This document shows positions 1 to 7,791 of a DNA stretch of 42,431 nt, in pieces. A program made the translations under genes and the position numbers. The notes beneath the pieces are model-generated. The model was given only the letters and a program-made list of their open reading frames with translations. It ran no database searches and was not told the origin of the DNA. Location of the stretch: contig NZ_RQUY01000009.1 of assembly GCF_003992125.1 (NCBI RefSeq), positions 1-42,431 of the forward strand. The letters are read 5' to 3'. The first letter of the stretch is position 1; each line of letters begins with the position of its first letter. Source of the stretch: Veillonella caviae. Lineage in GTDB: Bacteria; Bacillota; Negativicutes; Veillonellales; Veillonellaceae.

Positions 1-1128
1 AAAGGCGATACAGGCGCAGCAGGTAAAGACGGCGTAGATGGTAAAAATGCTACGGCTGTTGTTTTAGATAATGGAAATGGAACTCATACCATTACGATTA
101 CAGATGGCAATGGTAATCAAACAAGCACAACCGTAAAAGATGGAGCTAAAGGCGATACTGGAGCAAAAGGTGACACAGGTGAAAAAGGCGATACAGGCGC
201 AGCAGGTAAAGACGGCGTAGATGGTAAAAATGCTACGGCTGGTGTTGTAGATAATGGAAATGGAACTCATACCATTACGATTACAGATGGCAATGGTAAT
301 CAAACAAGCACAACCGTAAAAGATGGAGCTAAAGGCGATACTGGCGCACAAGGTATCCAAGGTGAAAAAGGTGATACGGGAGCCAAAGGCGATACAGGCA
401 CAGCAGGTAAAGACGGTGTAGATGGTAAAAATGCCACTGCTAGTGTGACCAATAATAACAATGGAACTCATACCATTACGATTACAGATGGTGATGGCAA
501 TCAAACAAGCACAACCGTAAAAGATGGTGCCACTGGAGCTAAAGGCGAAAAAGGCGATACTGGTGCTAAAGGCGATACTGGTGCACAAGGTATCCAAGGT
601 GCCAAAGGTGATACAGGCGCAGCAGGTAAAGACGGCGTAGATGGTAAAAATGCCACAGCGGATGTAAAAGATAATGGAAATGGAACTCATACCATTACGA
701 TTACAGATGGTGATGGCAATCAAACAACCACAACCGTAAAAGACGGAGCCAAAGGCGAAAAAGGTGATACTGGTGCAGCTGGTCAAGATGGGAAAAACGC
801 TACAGCTAGTGTAACTAATAATAATGATGGAACCCATACGATTACGATTATAGATGGTAATGGTAAAGAAACCACAACAATTGTAAAAGATGGCGTTGAT
901 GGTAAAAATGCTATCGCTGATGTAATTAATAATGGTGATGGAACCCATACGATTACGATTACAGACGGTAATGGTAAAGAAACCACAACAATTGTAAAAG
1001 ATGGCGTTGATGGTAAAGACGGTAAAAATGCTATCGCTGATGTAATTAATAATGGCGATGGAACCCATACAATTACAATTATAGATGGCAATGGTCACAA
1101 GACCACAACAACCGTAAAAGATGGGGCA
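1..1128 (+). repeat. Seven-module collagen/beta repeat array in the adhesin gene
   Basis: A conserved core (GGAAC[TC]CATAC followed by an ATTACGATTA-like segment) recurs with first bases near 81, 264, 465, 684, 831, 942 and 1062. The spacings are 183, 201, 219, 147, 111 and 120 bases, all multiples of three. The variation comes from different numbers of Gly-X-Y triplets between modules. The first four modules are nearly identical at DNA level and the last three form a second, diverged subgroup. Such arrays are prone to recombination and length variation. Confidence 0.9.
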
Positions 1129-2193
1129 ACTGGCTATCGTGTGTTTGAAAGTGACAGTGGATCTGATAAACTGGTGACTGTTGAACTTCATGATCCGACT
1201 AAGTCATCAACTAATAGTATTTTCAAATTGAATGGTTATATTGATGATAAAGTTTCTGGACATCAAAATATTCACGTTGAAAATAATGAAAATAATGATG
1301 GATTTGTAGTTAGAATGGATAAAAACATTCAAAATATCGAATCTATTACTTTCAACAATTCAGAAGGCAATCCAAGTATTAAAATTACTGGGGATAGCAT
1401 TGATATGGCAGGTAATAAGATTACAAATCTAGCTCCTGGTGAAGCAGGAACTGATGCAGTCAATGTGAATCAATTGCGCGGTTCGTTTAATAAACTAGAC
1501 AATAAGATTAATCATGCTGGTGCTAATGCTGCTGCTCTTGCCGCATTACATCCTTTGGATTTTGACCCAGATGAAAAGTTAGATTTTGCTATTGGCTATG
1601 GTAATTACAGTGGTACTAGTGCTACAGCTATTGGTGCTTACTATCGTCCAAATGAAGATACTATGTTCTCCGTAGGTGCAACTCTTGGTGGCGGTGAAAA
1701 TATGTTTAATGCAGGTCTTTCTTTCAAAGTTGGTCAAGCTAATCACGTATCTACATCTCGTGTTGCTATGGCAAAAGAAATGAAAGATATGAGAGCTACT
1801 ATGGCGGCTCAAGATGCTAAGATTGCAGAATTGACAAATCTTGTTAATAAACTGGTAGGCATGAAAGCTATCGACTATGATTTAGAACGAGTATTCCCAG
1901 ATATTCCTGAAAATCATTGGGCATATGATTATGTATCTACATTAGCAGGTAATGGCATTATTGAAGGGTATCCAAATGGTTACTTTGATGGTAATCGAAC
2001 CATGACTCGTTATGAAATGGCTGCTGTTATTTACAGAGCGTTACAAAACGGGGCGGCTCAAGATGCAAATATGATGAAAGCATTAAATGAGTTTAAACCT
2101 GAATTGGAACGTTTCCGTGTAGATACTATATCTAAACATAAAGATGGAACACCAGATATTCAACGGGTTCGCGTAATCAAAGATCGTGGGTAA
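1..2193 (+). CDS. Collagen-like trimeric autotransporter adhesin with YadA anchor and C-terminal SLH domain (5' end outside window)
   Basis: The frame is open from base 1, so the gene begins upstream of the window; the ATG at 445 is internal. About 380 residues alternate collagen-like Gly-X-Y runs with seven copies of a beta-rich module containing GTHTITITDG. After a spacer (from about base 1130) comes a YadA stalk/anchor segment, including ITNLAPGEAGTDAVNVNQLR at about 1421-1480 and a barrel with LDFAIGYGNYSGTSATAIGA and FSVGATLGGGENMFNAGLSF. Unlike a normal YadA protein, it does not end at the barrel: a coiled coil (about 1750-1860) and one SLH domain (VFPDIPENHWAYDYV ... MTRYEMAAVIYRAL, about 1888-2045) follow. 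Family knowledge: the barrel anchors a surface adhesin in the outer membrane, and SLH domains bind peptidoglycan-linked polymers. Inference: the SLH tail lies in the periplasm and ties the adhesin to the wall. The passenger N-terminus and signal peptide cannot be seen. Confidence 0.9.
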   Translation, partial: KGDTGAAGKDGVDGKNATAVVLDNGNGTHTITITDGNGNQTSTTVKDGAKGDTGAKGDTGEKGDTGAAGKDGVDGKNATAGVVDNGNGTHTITITDGNGNQTSTTVKDGAKGDTGAQGIQGEKGDTGAKGDTGTAGKDGVDGKNATASVTNNNNGTHTITITDGDGNQTSTTVKDGATGAKGEKGDTGAKGDTGAQGIQGAKGDTGAAGKDGVDGKNATADVKDNGNGTHTITITDGDGNQTTTTVKDGAKGEKGDTGAAGQDGKNATASVTNNNDGTHTITIIDGNGKETTTIVKDGVDGKNAIADVINNGDGTHTITITDGNGKETTTIVKDGVDGKDGKNAIADVINNGDGTHTITIIDGNGHKTTTTVKDGATGYRVFESDSGSDKLVTVELHDPTKSSTNSIFKLNGYIDDKVSGHQNIHVENNENNDGFVVRMDKNIQNIESITFNNSEGNPSIKITGDSIDMAGNKITNLAPGEAGTDAVNVNQLRGSFNKLDNKINHAGANAAALAALHPLDFDPDEKLDFAIGYGNYSGTSATAIGAYYRPNEDTMFSVGATLGGGENMFNAGLSFKVGQANHVSTSRVAMAKEMKDMRATMAAQDAKIAELTNLVNKLVGMKAIDYDLERVFPDIPENHWAYDYVSTLAGNGIIEGYPNGYFDGNRTMTRYEMAAVIYRALQNGAAQDANMMKALNEFKPELERFRVDTISKHKDGTPDIQRVRVIKDRG

Positions 2194-2212
2194 TCCTTGA
2201 ATTTGTGTATCG

Positions 2213-2235
2213 CTTCGCCTCAAATTGAGGCGAAG
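2213..2235 (+). terminator. Hairpin after the adhesin gene
   Basis: CTTCGCCTCAA and TTGAGGCGAAG form an 11-base inverted repeat 20 bases after the adhesin stop. There is no strong T-tract behind it, so termination may be partial and the downstream secreted-protein gene could receive read-through. Confidence 0.5.
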
Positions 2236-2280
2236 TAGGTACTTTCCGACTGTAAATGTGAAAGGAGTCATAGTTAGCCT

Positions 2281-3009
2281 ATGTTAAAAAAAGTAAGATC
2301 TTTACTAGTTTGTGCAGCAAGTATATTGGCCTTTACCTCTGTATCGCAAGCTATTATCGCGGCGGACATCAATCAGGAATCGATTACACTTCGCGGTCAA
2401 ATCGAAGGGTATTATAATAATGAACTTCCTCGGTTTGTTACAGAAGAGGGACGAACATATGCATTTTCGATGAAACATTCTGGTGCGATGTTGAGTTATC
2501 AGCCTTTTGTAGGGGAAGGATATATTGATACTAATCAACTGATGACAAATGGGGATCCTGTATTTATTGTTAAAAAGGTTGTGTATGATGATCCAACACC
2601 TAATGTAGTTGCTACAAGTATTTTGCCTAAACAAAAGGTAAATACAGTAGAACAGGGGATATCTAGTTTTAATAGTCGTGATCCTGGATATTATCATGCA
2701 CCTATTGTGAGTGCTTCGGCAGATCAATACCAGCAAAATACGGGTAATCTTGGCAATCAAGAATTATCTCAATATCAATATGTAGAGAGCCTTGATAATG
2801 TGGAAATAGGTAGTAAAGTGTATGTGTTAGGTAGTTTAGTAAAAACAGAAACTGATACACTTATGTCTTTCCGATTGGCCGACAATCGAAATAAAATTTT
2901 GGTAAATAGCAACGGGGCCATTATTCCTATAGGGCAACGCGTAACTATTGCAGGTATAGTAAGTGAACCAGGAGTGCTTACTGTAAATCTTGTTTATAGT
3001 ATGGCTTAA
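2281..3009 (+). CDS. Secreted protein of unknown function
   Basis: A 242-residue protein with a clear N-terminal signal peptide (MLKKVRSLLVCAASILAF, likely cleaved after VSQA or IIAA). I do not recognise a family. The C-terminal third (about residues 170-240, VEIGSKVYVLGSLVK ... GQRVTIAGIV) has the strand pattern of an OB-fold-like domain, which is only an impression. A good Shine-Dalgarno sequence (AAAGGAG) lies about 13 bases upstream of the ATG, which is long spacing; no better in-frame start exists. It sits 87 bases after the adhesin gene with a hairpin between them. A periplasmic or outer-membrane-associated accessory role is possible but unsupported. Confidence 0.75.
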   Translation: MLKKVRSLLVCAASILAFTSVSQAIIAADINQESITLRGQIEGYYNNELPRFVTEEGRTYAFSMKHSGAMLSYQPFVGEGYIDTNQLMTNGDPVFIVKKVVYDDPTPNVVATSILPKQKVNTVEQGISSFNSRDPGYYHAPIVSASADQYQQNTGNLGNQELSQYQYVESLDNVEIGSKVYVLGSLVKTETDTLMSFRLADNRNKILVNSNGAIIPIGQRVTIAGIVSEPGVLTVNLVYSMA

Positions 3010-3070
3010 TTATCATATGTAGAAAATGTACATGTTAGATGTGAACTCATGTATAGAATCTATATACAAC

Positions 3071-3103
3071 AAAAAGGAACCACTTAAGGGGTTCCTTTTT
3101 GTC
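3071..3103 (+). terminator. Rho-independent terminator
   Basis: AAAAAGGAACC pairs with GGTTCCTTTTT around an 8-base loop and ends in a T-run. It closes the secreted-protein gene and overlaps a spurious TTG start of the next frame at 3099. Confidence 0.85.
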
Positions 3104-3131
3104 TATATTTAATATATCTGGAGTATATAGG

Positions 3132-4355
3132 ATGAATACTATTTGTTTGAATATGATTGTTAAAAATGAAAGTCATATTATTGAAAAAACATTAGAAAAT
3201 CTTTGTCAGTATATTGATTTTTCATATTGGGTAATTTCTGATACTGGTTCAACGGACAATACTGTTGAAATAATTGAGAATTTTTTTGACCAAAAGGAAA
3301 TTCCTGGTGAAATAGTTTATGATGATTGGAAGAATTTTGCGCATAATCGTAATCGAGCACTAGAACCTTGTACTAATAAAGCAGATTATGTTTTCTTCTT
3401 TGATGCTGATGATAGTATACATGGTAATTTTATGTTGCCAGAGACACTTGATAAAGATGCATATTATTTACAAATGAAAAATGAATGGAGCAATACGCTT
3501 TACCAACGTTTTTTATTAGTTAAAAATGATGGTAATTTTTATTGGCGTGGTGCATTACATGAATTTTTAGAGTATCGTACACCGATTGTCACCGATATTA
3601 TAGATGGGGATTACTATGTGACTTCGGGACGGTTAGGGTCTAGAAATACCAATCCTCAGCAAAAATATTTACATGATGCACATGTATTAGAGCAGGCTAT
3701 TATAAGTAATGAAGATCCAGATTTGATGGCTCGCTATATGTTTTATTTGGGAAACTCGTATCGAGATGCAGAGAATTATGAGAAAGCCGTTGAATGGTAT
3801 ACATTGCGTATTGCCATGGGTGGATGGATCGAAGAAGTTACTTGTGCTTATGAAAATAAAGGTATTGCTTTAGAAGCATTAGGACGGAAGGAAGAGGCTC
3901 TGAACACGTGGTTGATGGGATATGATTATAATCCTAAGCGCGCTGAATGTTTATATAATGCAGTTCGACTATTGCGGATGGCTGAAAAATATCGACTAGC
4001 ATATCAACTAGGCATGATTGCTAAATCCATCCCATTTCCAAAGAATGATATCCTTTTTGTAAAATCTAGTGTGTATTCATATTGGATTTATTATGAACTA
4101 TCGATTTCAGCTTATTATGTAGAAGAGTTTAGATTTGCTTATCAATGCTGTGAAACAGTACTATTAAAAGATCCTAACAATGATGTCGTCGTAAGGACAA
4201 CTATTAATAATCTACAGTTTTATAAAGAAGAAGCCATTCATTTTAAAGAGAATTTACCTAAAGTTATATCTATAATAGAAAATTATTTAGAGCGATTTCC
4301 AGCAGATCAATCAAAATTTAGTGATACATTAATGTATTTACAACAGCTTTTGTAA
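3132..4355 (+). CDS. GT2-family glycosyltransferase with TPR-like C-terminal half
   Basis: A 407-residue protein. Residues 1-110 are a GT-A nucleotide-sugar-binding fold of family 2: the start MNTICLNMIVKNE, the SDTGSTDNT segment and a DXD-type metal site in FFFDADDS. From about residue 190 the sequence has repeated helix pairs of TPR character (ARYMFYLGNSYRDAENYEKA, YENKGIALEALGRKEEAL). Such two-part proteins are common in cell-surface glycan and protein-glycosylation loci; the acceptor here is unknown. I chose ATG 3132 because a GGAG box lies 8 bases upstream, whereas the TTG at 3099 sits inside the preceding terminator. Its position behind the adhesin makes adhesin glycosylation tempting, but that is speculation. 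Confidence 0.85.
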   Translation: MNTICLNMIVKNESHIIEKTLENLCQYIDFSYWVISDTGSTDNTVEIIENFFDQKEIPGEIVYDDWKNFAHNRNRALEPCTNKADYVFFFDADDSIHGNFMLPETLDKDAYYLQMKNEWSNTLYQRFLLVKNDGNFYWRGALHEFLEYRTPIVTDIIDGDYYVTSGRLGSRNTNPQQKYLHDAHVLEQAIISNEDPDLMARYMFYLGNSYRDAENYEKAVEWYTLRIAMGGWIEEVTCAYENKGIALEALGRKEEALNTWLMGYDYNPKRAECLYNAVRLLRMAEKYRLAYQLGMIAKSIPFPKNDILFVKSSVYSYWIYYELSISAYYVEEFRFAYQCCETVLLKDPNNDVVVRTTINNLQFYKEEAIHFKENLPKVISIIENYLERFPADQSKFSDTLMYLQQLL

Positions 4356-4386
4356 GTGTGATGTAGGCCTATTATATTATATGCAG

Positions 4387-4477
4387 AAAACCGACCATAT
4401 CCGTGTACAGTGCTTTAGTGTTAATGCAATTTAACACTAAAAGGTACAGTATTCTAGGAAATATGGTCGGTCTTTTT
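4387..4477. terminator. Nested hairpin between convergent genes
   Basis: An outer inverted repeat (CCGACCATAT at 4391-4400 with ATATGGTCGG at 4461-4470) encloses an inner perfect 11-bp stem (TTTAGTGTTAA at 4414-4424 with TTAACACTAAA at 4431-4441). The structure ends in TTTTT on the plus strand and in TTTT on the minus strand. It lies between the glycosyltransferase and the converging lipid kinase gene and probably terminates both. Confidence 0.65.
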
Positions 4478-4479
4478 AG

Positions 4480-5400
4480 TTATAGTAATGATTTTTTCTT
4501 TTTATGTTTCACCGGTGCAAATACTTTGAGTACTTGTGGCAATACTTCGATGTCCACCGGCATATATGGGCCTTGATCACCATCCATGTTGGTCGGGAGA
4601 TCATTTACATCTGTTAATAGTTCAATGTGTGCTTTTTTTACGGTTAATGTGGTGGTGTATCTTGAATTGTAGATAGCGCCACTTAGAATGAGGGGTAATA
4701 CGCTGAGTATATCGAGAATAAAATATTCTTTGAAAATGATGAGGCGCATGTAACCATCGTCCACAGAGGCTTCTGGCATAAATCGCTCAAAGCTGGATAC
4801 TACATTGGTAAGTAGTGCTAGCACAAGGGGGGATTTACAAATGAAATCGTCGTCTGCAGTTTTTATGCGGAACGTATAGTCTTTGGTAGTAAATAATGCT
4901 TGTCCAGCACGGAGGAAATAAGCTAAAGGGCCTAGAATTTGTTTTTCTTTCGGTGTCACTTCTTCGATAACCTTTGGAATAACGCCAGCAGCGATGTTAT
5001 TACAGAAATATTTATCGTTGCAGCGACCAATGTCAATGGAACGAACTTGATTAATATCGAGACGTTTAATTGCTTCTAATGGCTTTTGGGGAATACCGAG
5101 GGCACGGGACATATCGTTTACGGTTCCTACGGGAATAAACCCAAAGGTACATTTGAAATCGCCCTGAGCGATACCGTTTACAGTTTCGTTTACGGTACCG
5201 TCGCCACCCATGCAAAACACGGCATCAAATCCTTCATCACAGGCCGCTTTGGCAAAGCGGGTGGCGTCGTTCGGACCAGTGGTGAATTTTACTTCAATTG
5301 TGTCAAAGAACGTACTCAGTTTCCACTGTAAGTCGAGGGCGTAACGGCGTGCCGCACCTCCTCCCGATACAGGGTTGATGATAACCAAACAACGATTCAT
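4480..5400 (-). CDS. Diacylglycerol/lipid kinase family protein (DagK/YegS-like)
   Basis: A 306-residue protein of the diacylglycerol kinase catalytic family, which phosphorylates lipids such as diacylglycerol or undecaprenol with ATP at the cytoplasmic membrane face. Visible motifs are INPVSGGG at residues 8-15, the nucleotide-binding GGDGTVNE at 65-72 and PVGTVNDMSRALGIP at 90-104. The MDGDQGP segment near residue 271 matches the conserved end of the second domain. Length is normal for the family. AAGGAA precedes the ATG. The exact lipid substrate cannot be told from sequence. It is divergent from the GntR regulator gene. Confidence 0.9.
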   Translation of the reverse strand: MNRCLVIINPVSGGGAARRYALDLQWKLSTFFDTIEVKFTTGPNDATRFAKAACDEGFDAVFCMGGDGTVNETVNGIAQGDFKCTFGFIPVGTVNDMSRALGIPQKPLEAIKRLDINQVRSIDIGRCNDKYFCNNIAAGVIPKVIEEVTPKEKQILGPLAYFLRAGQALFTTKDYTFRIKTADDDFICKSPLVLALLTNVVSSFERFMPEASVDDGYMRLIIFKEYFILDILSVLPLILSGAIYNSRYTTTLTVKKAHIELLTDVNDLPTNMDGDQGPYMPVDIEVLPQVLKVFAPVKHKKKKSLL

Positions 5401-5451
5401 AGTGATGGATTCCTTACTTTTAAAATGATGACTGTATTCTATAGTAGTAAA

Positions 5452-5480
5452 TTGACAGCCTTATAGACGAGATTTATAAT
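5452..5480 (+). promoter_or_regulatory. Perfect sigma-A/sigma-70 consensus promoter
   Basis: TTGACA at 5452-5457, a 17-base spacer and TATAAT at 5475-5480 match the consensus exactly. It points at the GntR-family gene, leaving a leader of about 115 bases. The leader contains a small palindromic GTGTGGACAC near 5499-5508 that could be an operator, which is untested. Confidence 0.75.
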
Positions 5481-5601
5481 TATAATGTATATGATTAGTG
5501 TGGACACATGTATTAGTATATAAAAATGCTTACATTCTATTATACTCATTTTAGGTATTCTTTGAAAGTACGAAAGATGGCGAAGAACTAAAGGGGGCCT
5601 T

Positions 5602-6378
5602 ATGGCTAAGAAGATATCGACAGACATAAAAGACAATAAAACGGTTGCTAAGGCAGCCAAGGTTAGTTCTAAAGATACACAACCTGGAGAGGTGCGAGAG
5701 GGTCAGAATTTAGTGGACTCTATTGAACGTGTTCCTCTCAGTGAACAAGTGTATATGGCTTTGAAACAGGCTATTCTTACAGGTGAATTATTGCCGCATG
5801 AAAAATTAAATGAAGTTAAAATCGCAGAGCAATTAAAGGTGAGTGCTACTCCAGTGCGCGAAGCTTTCAGAAAGTTAGCAAAAGATAATCTTGTAGTCAT
5901 CGTGCCGTGGAAGGGCGTTACTGTTAAGATGGATACCCCAGAGGAAATCGTTGCACTCTATCAATGCCGTGAAGTTATGGAGGGACTTGGCGCACGCCTT
6001 TGTGCCCGCCATGCAACAGCTGCAGAGCTAGAGGAGCTAAAGGTATTATGCAAAGAAATGCATGCCATCGAGGAGGCTACAGAGCGCGTTGAGGTTAACA
6101 GTCGTTTTCACAACTTGATTGCTAGATTCTCTCGTAATGAACGAGTGATGGACTATTTAGCAGATTTTAGAGAACGGGTGAATCGCGATATGTATATTAG
6201 TTCTTTCAATGCCGTGCGCACTCATGATTGCGATGATGAACATGATCAAATCGTGGATGCCATTGAACGACATGATGAGGTGGCTGCTGAAAATGCTATG
6301 CGTCAACACATTAATAATGCTTTTATTTTTAAGCGTGCTAATGCGGAGATTCAAAATAAACAGATTAATGAAGTCTAA
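5602..6378 (+). CDS. GntR-family (FadR/FCD subfamily) transcriptional regulator
   Basis: A 258-residue protein with a lysine-rich N-terminal extension (about 40 residues). A winged helix-turn-helix follows (PLSEQVYMALKQAILTGEL, then VKIAEQLKVSATPVREAFRKL, residues about 45-110), and then an all-helical FCD ligand-binding domain (about 115-240). The FCD metal/ligand pattern is present as RFHNLIARFS and DDEHDQIVDAIERHD, with histidines in the usual places. Such regulators usually respond to carboxylic acids and repress neighbouring or distant catabolic genes. The effector is unknown; lactate control of lutABC 31 kb away is conceivable but not shown. An AAGGGGG box precedes the ATG, and a perfect consensus promoter lies upstream. 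Confidence 0.9.
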   Translation: MAKKISTDIKDNKTVAKAAKVSSKDTQPGEVREGQNLVDSIERVPLSEQVYMALKQAILTGELLPHEKLNEVKIAEQLKVSATPVREAFRKLAKDNLVVIVPWKGVTVKMDTPEEIVALYQCREVMEGLGARLCARHATAAELEELKVLCKEMHAIEEATERVEVNSRFHNLIARFSRNERVMDYLADFRERVNRDMYISSFNAVRTHDCDDEHDQIVDAIERHDEVAAENAMRQHINNAFIFKRANAEIQNKQINEV

Positions 6379-6478
6379 TGTGGACTGTTTAATGATGTCT
6401 GTTATCGTTTGAAATGTGCGGTAGTGAGTTTGTGATAGATTTGATAAACATACTGTGTGCAATCAAAAAGATATATAA

Positions 6479-6505
6479 AAAGGACCCGAAAGGGTCCTTT
6501 ATTTT
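6479..6505 (+). terminator. Rho-independent terminator with GAAA tetraloop
   Basis: AAAGGACCC (6479-6487), a GAAA loop and GGGTCCTTT (6492-6500) form a perfect 9-bp stem followed by a T-rich tail, about 100 bases after the GntR gene. Confidence 0.85.
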
Positions 6506-6618
6506 GCAGGGTCTTCGTTAATGATATTGTATTACCTATAAGGGTTTGCATACCTATGATATAGTTTTTTAGAACTAGTGCATCCATTTGATGGGTGCCT
6601 TGATAGGATTGTAATTGC

Positions 6619-7002
6619 TTACCACAATCGGGTACGCTCTAAAAACCGAGCTTGAGCGAGTTTAAAAAATTCTGTTCGTTCATATTGTTCAGATAGGTGT
6701 TTGTTGCATAATCTGTAGTCTTGCACGCGTAGGCGCAAGAGTTGGCTAATAGACAAATTGAGGCAATAGGAAATTTTATAGAGCACTTCTAAGGATACGC
6801 CACCGAGACCGGGACCTTGTTCTAATTTGCTCAAATAACTACGACTAATGCCTACAAAGGTTGATAATTGCCGTTGGGAAATCCCTAAGGACCTACGAAT
6901 CATAGCAATTTTATGACCTAAACAAACGTATTGTTGTTGTAATACAGGATCCTGGTAGCGGTTTTTTTGATAAGCCGGCAATGTAGGTGTAGGTTCCTTC
7001 AT
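6619..7002 (-). CDS. XRE-family helix-turn-helix regulator
   Basis: A 127-residue protein with one Cro/C1-type HTH at about residues 28-92 (LGHKIAMIRRSLGISQRQLS, then FVGISRSYLSKLEQG). The C-terminal 35 residues are basic and match no domain I know. A strong AAAGGAGG box lies 6 bases before the ATG. It is divergent from the fluoride-channel gene, with 253 bases between them. Targets are unknown. Confidence 0.85.
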   Translation of the reverse strand: MKEPTPTLPAYQKNRYQDPVLQQQYVCLGHKIAMIRRSLGISQRQLSTFVGISRSYLSKLEQGPGLGGVSLEVLYKISYCLNLSISQLLRLRVQDYRLCNKHLSEQYERTEFFKLAQARFLERTRLW

Positions 7003-7255
7003 ATGTACCTCCTTTCTATTCCCCTCGCTACACTTATAGTATATTGAGGTGCTTCGGTGTTGGCTAATACGTTATTCCTGATAATTATTGGATATATGTG
7101 ATAATTACACGCATTGTGAAAGCTAACTACTTTTATGTGCTGTATATTTACTTGTAGTTGATTATAATCTATTTTAGACATATTTAGATATATATGTTTA
7201 TTTGTCATTATGTCAAAGTTCTACAGATTGTTGTTAAAGGTAATGATGAGGTATT

Positions 7256-7627
7256 ATGGGAAAATATATGTTAATCGCCTGTGGGGGCGCTTTTGGTGCG
7301 GTGGCGCGGGCTTTGTTAGGGGACTGGGTGCTCGGTAAATGGGGGCCTTATCCGTACGGAACGATGGTAGTGAACCTCATCGGCTGCTTGCTTATCGGCC
7401 TCATACTAGGCGCTTATATGAACCATCCTGAGTGGCCACAATGGGCGCGGTACCTCCTCGTTGTAGGCTGTCTCGGCGCTTTTACTACATTTTCTACCTT
7501 TGCCTTTGAACTGTTACAGCTCATGATGAAAACTAGCATTACCGATATCTTGTTATATGGTGGTGTTCAGATTGTAGGCGGATTGATACTATGTGCAATT
7601 GGTATGGGTATTGCACGTCTTGTATAA
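7256..7627 (+). CDS. crcB: Fluoride channel Fluc/CrcB
   Basis: A 123-residue membrane protein of the CrcB/Fluc family, which exports fluoride as an antiparallel dual-topology dimer. Family marks are GGAFGAVARALLGDW near the N-terminus, GTMVVNLIGCLLIG (with the conserved Asn) and the GCLGAFTTFSTFAFE segment carrying the phenylalanine-box and sodium-site residues. Four hydrophobic segments are visible. Length is typical. GAGG lies 5 bases before the ATG. Only one crcB copy is present here, which is compatible with a homodimer. I looked for a fluoride riboswitch upstream and found none. Confidence 0.93.
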   Translation: MGKYMLIACGGAFGAVARALLGDWVLGKWGPYPYGTMVVNLIGCLLIGLILGAYMNHPEWPQWARYLLVVGCLGAFTTFSTFAFELLQLMMKTSITDILLYGGVQIVGGLILCAIGMGIARLV

Positions 7628-7678
7628 TTGCGCGCATCTCTATGACAGAGTATTGTATTACAATACATGTATAAGCTG

Positions 7679-7766
7679 AATTTATAGTAAGTTACTTTTG
7701 GTAGTTAAATTTATAGTAGAGTACTTTCGGTCATTAAATTTATAGTAGGTCACTTTCTTGTAGTTA
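7679..7766 (+). repeat. Three tandem 29-bp repeats upstream of the molybdopterin-binding gene
   Basis: AATTTATAGTA begins copies at 7679, 7708 and 7737, each followed by a variable G/T/C stretch, ACTTT and a GTAGTTA or TCATTA end. The period is exactly 29 bases. The array ends 26 bases before the ATG of the next gene, so it occupies the promoter or leader region and may bind a regulator. Confidence 0.85.
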
Positions 7767-7791
7767 AGAGATTTTTATAAGGACATATACA

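Noticed and set aside
64-1191. A 375-residue open frame on the minus strand opposite the adhesin repeats
   Set aside because: It is a by-product of the biased, repetitive collagen-like codons. Its Cys/Ile/Phe-rich product has no domain, and the sense frame explains the DNA.
445-2193. ATG 445 as the start of the adhesin gene
   Set aside because: The same frame is open with the same repeats back to base 1, so this is an internal Met in a gene that starts outside the window.
3099-3131. TTG 3099 as start of the glycosyltransferase
   Set aside because: It lies in the preceding terminator, whereas ATG 3132 has a GGAG box and begins the conserved domain.
7003-7255. Fluoride riboswitch upstream of crcB
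   Set aside because: I looked for the GGNGAUGG-type opening and the pairing pattern of the crcB motif and did not find it.
7679-7766. CRISPR array
   Set aside because: Three imperfect repeats are contiguous with no unique spacers and no cas genes in the window.
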